This document shows, one piece after another, positions 31,612 through 35,017 of a stretch of 35,017 nucleotides of DNA. The notes under the pieces were generated by a model. That model worked only from the letters and a program-made list of their open reading frames with translations. It was not told the DNA's origin and made no database searches. Numbering within the stretch: position 1 is the first letter of the stretch; the number at the start of each line of letters is the position of its first letter. Source of the stretch: Pelargonium nanum (Eukaryota > Streptophyta > Magnoliopsida > Geraniales > Geraniaceae); NCBI GenBank assembly GCA_036897485.1, contig JAYMTF010000495.1:1-35017 (forward strand), written 5' to 3'. A program made the position numbers and the translations under genes.

Positions 31612-32847
31612 TCAATCTTGCAAGGAAATCACAGTCTCGAACGCGCCAACCAGCGCACTCACCTTGTTTCTCCTCTTCTCCAGTAGCTTACTCGCCGTCT
31701 CCTTGATCACATCATTGTACACCGGCGAATCCTTCTTCCCGGCCGACTGATGTTGCTTCGCTATCTCCGGCACCGGTGCCGGAGCCGCCACCGGCGCAAG
31801 CTTCCCGTCTTCTTCTTGTATCTCCTCCTCATCGTCACCACTCGCCTTTTTTTTATCCTCAGATTCCACCATTTCTTTAACAATTACTTCGCCTGTCTCG
31901 CCGGTTTTAGCATCGTCTTGTTCTTTAATTTCTTCGTGAGCCTTAAAGTTGTCGATTTCCTTGGTATTCCAGGTACGTAGAGGAGACAATGTAGCTATGT
32001 CATTGGTCTTCTTGGACTGATCACATTCACTATCGGTACTTGCACTAGCAGAGTAAATAAAATCGGTTGTCTCGATGTGATCGAAAGGGACCAAATCGGC
32101 GTCGCTCCCTATGCTTGCAATCTCCTCGACCTGATCATCAGCCCCCAACATGAACGGGCCATCGTCTTCTGACTCTGCTTCCACGGGGCGAGTAGCTTTC
32201 TTTAGAGGCGAGCTGCGCTTGTTGGCCGCCCCCTTCCTGGAGGGGGCGGGAGAAGGAGAGGTCAAGCTCCTTCTCATGGTCCTGGCGCGCTGAGAGTTCA
32301 ACGCGCCAGCGCCACTGCCACTCTTTGTTATAGCCCTCTCCGCCTGTGCACCCGCGGGTGATCTTGTTGCAGGCTTAGCGGGAGCTTTGTTACTAATAGT
32401 CCGAACAGATGACAACGATGTTGTTGGATTCCTATCTTTCGGGCCTGGAGAGACAAGTGCATGTTGTTGTACTCGGAAAGCTGTATTGAGAGGCTTGTCG
32501 AAGGATCTTCGTCTGTTGATTGCTTTATTGGAAGTCGTGGCGCTATGATCAGGAGTAGCTGGGCCGGGTTTCTTGAGAAACCGAGTCGGGGTTGAGGCTG
32601 AGGTTGAGGTTGAAGCTGAGGTCTCGGCGCGAGAGACCAAGGCGGGTCTGTGGTAGTTTGTGACATTCTTGTTTACTGGATGAGCTTTATGATCAGTTGT
32701 GGCAATGCTAATGCTTGGTTTGAGACTTCTTTTGGTGGAAGGACCCGAAGCCGGGGCGGCCGAGCTGGAACGAGTGAGGGATTTCATTGGCTTCTTGTCC
32801 TTCCCCAAGCCCAAACTCAGGGGAGTATCTCTTCTAGTCGTTGCCAT
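31612..32847 (-). CDS. Plant calmodulin-binding-domain protein
   Basis: A 411-residue intronless protein. The first ~230 residues are low complexity and basic, rich in Ser, Pro, Ala, Thr and Arg (MATTRRDTPLSLGLGKDKKP at the start, then repeated KKP, STS and SPSPAPS blocks). The middle is acidic (ESEDDGPFMLGADDQVEEIA). The last ~35 residues, NDVIKETASKLLEKRRNKVS followed by ALVGAFETVISLQD, match the end of the plant calmodulin-binding domain (PF07839 type), whose basic amphipathic helix contacts calmodulin. Only this C-terminal part of the domain is clear. A role in calcium signalling is inferred; microtubule or nuclear location is possible from the basic N-terminus but not shown. An in-frame ATG ten codons upstream (32877) exists, but a splice-acceptor-like GAAGCAG at about 32871 suggests a 5'-UTR intron and favours 32847. 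It resembles Arabidopsis At5g10660 (from memory). Confidence 0.83.
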   Translation of the reverse strand: MATTRRDTPLSLGLGKDKKPMKSLTRSSSAAPASGPSTKRSLKPSISIATTDHKAHPVNKNVTNYHRPALVSRAETSASTSTSASTPTRFLKKPGPATPDHSATTSNKAINRRRSFDKPLNTAFRVQQHALVSPGPKDRNPTTSLSSVRTISNKAPAKPATRSPAGAQAERAITKSGSGAGALNSQRARTMRRSLTSPSPAPSRKGAANKRSSPLKKATRPVEAESEDDGPFMLGADDQVEEIASIGSDADLVPFDHIETTDFIYSASASTDSECDQSKKTNDIATLSPLRTWNTKEIDNFKAHEEIKEQDDAKTGETGEVIVKEMVESEDKKKASGDDEEEIQEEDGKLAPVAAPAPVPEIAKQHQSAGKKDSPVYNDVIKETASKLLEKRRNKVSALVGAFETVISLQD

Positions 32848-32935
32848 TATATGTTTTTCTAATAAACCCTGCTTCAATTATAATATCAGAAAACCATAAA
32901 CAATGAGTAACATTGATTTTAATAGAAATTAACTA

Positions 32936-33111
32936 CTCTTGAGTAGAGGTGACAATTTCGGGTTCAAATTAGATTTGGTAATTCATGCAGGTCCGACCCA
33001 AAATGTTACAAGATAAATTTGTTCCAATTCGACTTAAAAGTTAGACTGATGGAATCATGTCAGATTCTGAGTGTACAAATTTGAGTCCAAATTGATGACT
33101 CTACTCTTGAG
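32936..33111. mobile_element. 160-bp hAT-type MITE with 8-bp target site duplication
   Basis: The element is 32944-33103. Its ends, TAGAGGTGACAATTT and, reversed, TAGAGTCATCAATTT, match at 12 of 15 positions and fit the YARNG start of hAT elements. Identical 8-mers CTCTTGAG flank it at 32936-32943 and 33104-33111, the target length hAT transposases make. It encodes nothing and would depend on a transposase elsewhere. Confidence 0.8.
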
Positions 33112-34499
33112 CTTTCTCTACAGTCCCATAAACAAGAATGATGCTTATATCTTATTTATAGTATTTCAGTTGAAAATTGGAACAATATCATACTTTTACA
33201 TCATGGAATGATATTTATTGTTCGTACATTGATATAGCATATGTATCTATAAATGTGACTTCCATAGCAATTGACACAACTTGTTTGTGAAGATTATGGT
33301 TAATCTTTATGGGGTTGTTTGTTCGGATGATCCTCTTTCAACTAGGGGCAGAGTTATTAGCGGAGCTGTATTGGCGGACATTAGTTATGTCTTTTATGAT
33401 AACCACTTTAATGGTGAAATTTTGTATGTAAATAGAAACATTGTAGCTATTGTCCATCAACTGGCCAATATAGGCTCTAGAAGCCAAAACAAACTATGAC
33501 TATGTAATAATTGATGTCTATTTACTCAGCCTTATAAGTATTATGTTGTCTATGTGTTTTAAAAAATAAAAAAGTGTTGTCACGCGTATGTGATATCAGA
33601 TCATGTACAACTTATTCATTATGGAACAAAACTATATTTTCAACAAATTCTTACAAAAATGAAACAAGGGAAAGGGATGCTTGTACCTTCATTGGCAAGA
33701 AAAGTTGTGGGAAATTTGAAATTATATTTATTACAAAATTATAAGAATATATACAAAATGGGTAGGTAGCGTACCTTTGATCAAAGCAAATCCATAAAAA
33801 CAAGAATTCGAAGGAGTGAAAACAAAGCAAAGCAGCAAATGGTTTGAAATGAAATATTGGGAGGAAGTGTAGAAAAAGAAGAATAAAAAGGGTGGATTTT
33901 TGTTTTGGGCATGGAAAAATAAAGGATGTGCGTGAATTACGCACAACTCAAGGATGGTGTTTGGTTAATGGAGGTGGTGGTGGAGGCCATGACTTACAAT
34001 GATACAACAAAACAAACAACTCATGCATCTAGTTTTAGAGTAGTTGACCTTTTCAACGTAAAACTAAACTATTTTATTTCATACTCTCATAGTCTCATAC
34101 ATCAACCTAATTGTATAGTAAATAGCATCTTCCATATGGAGTAGATATTTACTATATATAAAAAAAAGGTCATATATGCCTAATTCATTGTATATTTGCC
34201 ATATGTACAATATTTCAACCAATTCCCCTCTACATCGTTCATGTAGGGTGATATGGCATAGAAAAATATATAAGTTGAAATTCCATTTTAAAAGCTCAAG
34301 AACATCGGCAAAGAATGAAATTTCTAGAAGATTCAAGTTATGCGTGAAGATACACGTCTCTTGCACTCAATTGAGAAGCACAACCAAACGGATGCGCGAA
34401 AGATGAGCTATGGCTACTATAGGTGGAATTGAACTCCTTAAGGCAACCATAACCAACTTTCCACCCCGCGCTCGGCTAAGTTCACCAAAACAAGCATGA
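33112..34499. other. Gene-free region upstream of the calmodulin-binding protein gene
   Basis: AT-rich, no supported gene. Short open frames, such as 33281-33499, have no family resemblance. A perfect small palindrome, GTGCGTGAATTACGCAC, lies near 33927. A tRNA-like minus-strand phrase (AGTTGGTTATGGTTGCC ... GAGTTCAATTCC, about 34465-34425) may be a SINE fragment. Confidence 0.35.
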
Positions 34500-34905
34500 A
34501 ACTCCTTTGTGTCGCATCGACCTGCTCTTGTTTGACTAATTCGATGAGACTCTATTTAAGACGTTATGTAGTGGTAACCTTTCTCAAAACGAAGCTTGTC
34601 GGAATCTAGCGGCGTTGTTGTTGCTCCCATTAAAAACATCATGTCATGAACTCATTTCACTATGTTGCGACATTCCCTCTCAACAAAACTCGTTGGGCTC
34701 GTGTAGTGTTTGTGTTGCTCTCATTCAAGATGTGATGCTTCGATCTTAGACTTCCATGTCGTGGTATCCCCTCTCAAACCAATCTCATTGGACTCACATG
34801 GCGTTAGTGCTGCTCTCATTCAAGATCGTGATGTTGCGACATCATACCTCCATGTCGTGGCAACCTCTCTTAAACAAAATTCATTTCAGACGTACGTAAA
34901 GTGTC
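34500..34905 (+). repeat. Tandem repeat, period about 94-98 bp, three to four copies
   Basis: CCTTTCTC or CCTCTC recurs at 34578, 34676, 34770 and 34864, each followed by a related A/C-rich phrase (CAACAAAACTCGTTGG, AAACCAATCTCATTGG). TGCTCTCATTCAAGAT then recurs at 34714 and 34811, and CTTCCATGTCGTGG / CTCCATGTCGTGG at 34751 and 34848. Units are diverged. A partial unit may start near 34500. No coding signature. Confidence 0.7.
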
Positions 34906-34936
34906 CTTGTTCAAGTTGTAACACCACAAAGCTACA

Positions 34937-35017
34937 GGTCCCCCCCCCCCCACCCGCCCGTTAGCACCCCGCCCCCGCCAAACCGTGACAGTTAACGGGC
35001 CCAAAACCCAGTACCGT
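34937..35017. other. C-rich terminal stretch, possibly unreliable sequence
   Basis: A run of 13 C, then CACCCGCCCG and CCCCGCCCCCGCC, in otherwise AT-rich DNA at the very end of the window. It resembles low-quality sequence or a contig edge more than biology, though a real GC-rich repeat cannot be excluded. Confidence 0.5.

Noticed and set aside
33926-33945. Perfect small palindrome GTGCGTGAATTACGCAC
   Set aside because: It is too short and isolated to assign a function. One such palindrome is expected by chance in 35 kb.
1-35017. tRNA genes, rRNA or CRISPR arrays
   Set aside because: None seen. The tRNA-like A/B box pairs all lie in SINEs or fragments lacking a full cloverleaf, and CRISPR is not expected in plant nuclear DNA.

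Overview
This is plant nuclear DNA, AT-rich between genes and with GT-AG introns. Every recognisable protein is a land-plant family member: beta-COP, a CAP/PR-1 protein, a DUF1336 (EDR2-like C-terminal) protein, two nepenthesin-type aspartyl proteases, translation factor eIF3b and a plant calmodulin-binding-domain protein. The gene structures and the small non-autonomous transposons suggest a dicot. An asterid such as a member of Lamiales is possible, but I cannot prove it from the sequence.

Layout. 1-1555 (-): the 5' end of a beta-COP gene (262 codons, then the window edge), with a non-coding first exon. 3392-3892 (+): an intronless PR-1-like secreted protein, divergent from beta-COP. 5296-5563 (+): a two-exon gene for a 55-residue single-pass membrane protein. 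5564-11800: gene-poor, with a 157-bp-arm inverted repeat, LTR-like and direct-repeat debris, and a complete tRNA-type SINE with a perfect 15-bp target duplication. 11885-12811 (+): an intronless DUF1336 gene. 13620-14340 (-): the decayed 3' end of a LINE-like element (RNase H domain with a frameshift and a stop). 14900-16668 (+) and 17541-21320 (-): two paralogous aspartyl protease genes, tail to tail. The first is frame-broken; the second is intact (474 aa) with a 2.36-kb intron. 21400-25350: gene-free, repeat fragments only. 25352-30162 (-): a complete eIF3b gene, 11 coding exons, 720 aa. 30361-31018: two SINEs of one family, one with a three-fold tandem head. 31612-32847 (-): an intronless calmodulin-binding-domain protein. 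32944-33103: a 160-bp hAT-type MITE with an 8-bp target duplication. 34500-34900: a roughly 95-bp tandem repeat. The last 80 bases are C-rich and look unreliable.

How it fits together. beta-COP and eIF3b are housekeeping genes (Golgi vesicle coat; translation initiation). The PR-1-like protein and the aspartyl proteases carry signal peptides and would act outside the cell; related genes in other plants are linked to defence. From memory, the order DUF1336 / aspartyl protease / aspartyl protease matches Arabidopsis At5g10750-At5g10760-At5g10770, and the calmodulin-binding protein resembles At5g10660, so the right half looks like an ancient syntenic block. I found no new multi-gene system. The most unusual structures are the SINE with a tandemly repeated head plus target site, the long inverted repeat that could make a hairpin RNA, and the broken protease beside its intact paralogue.
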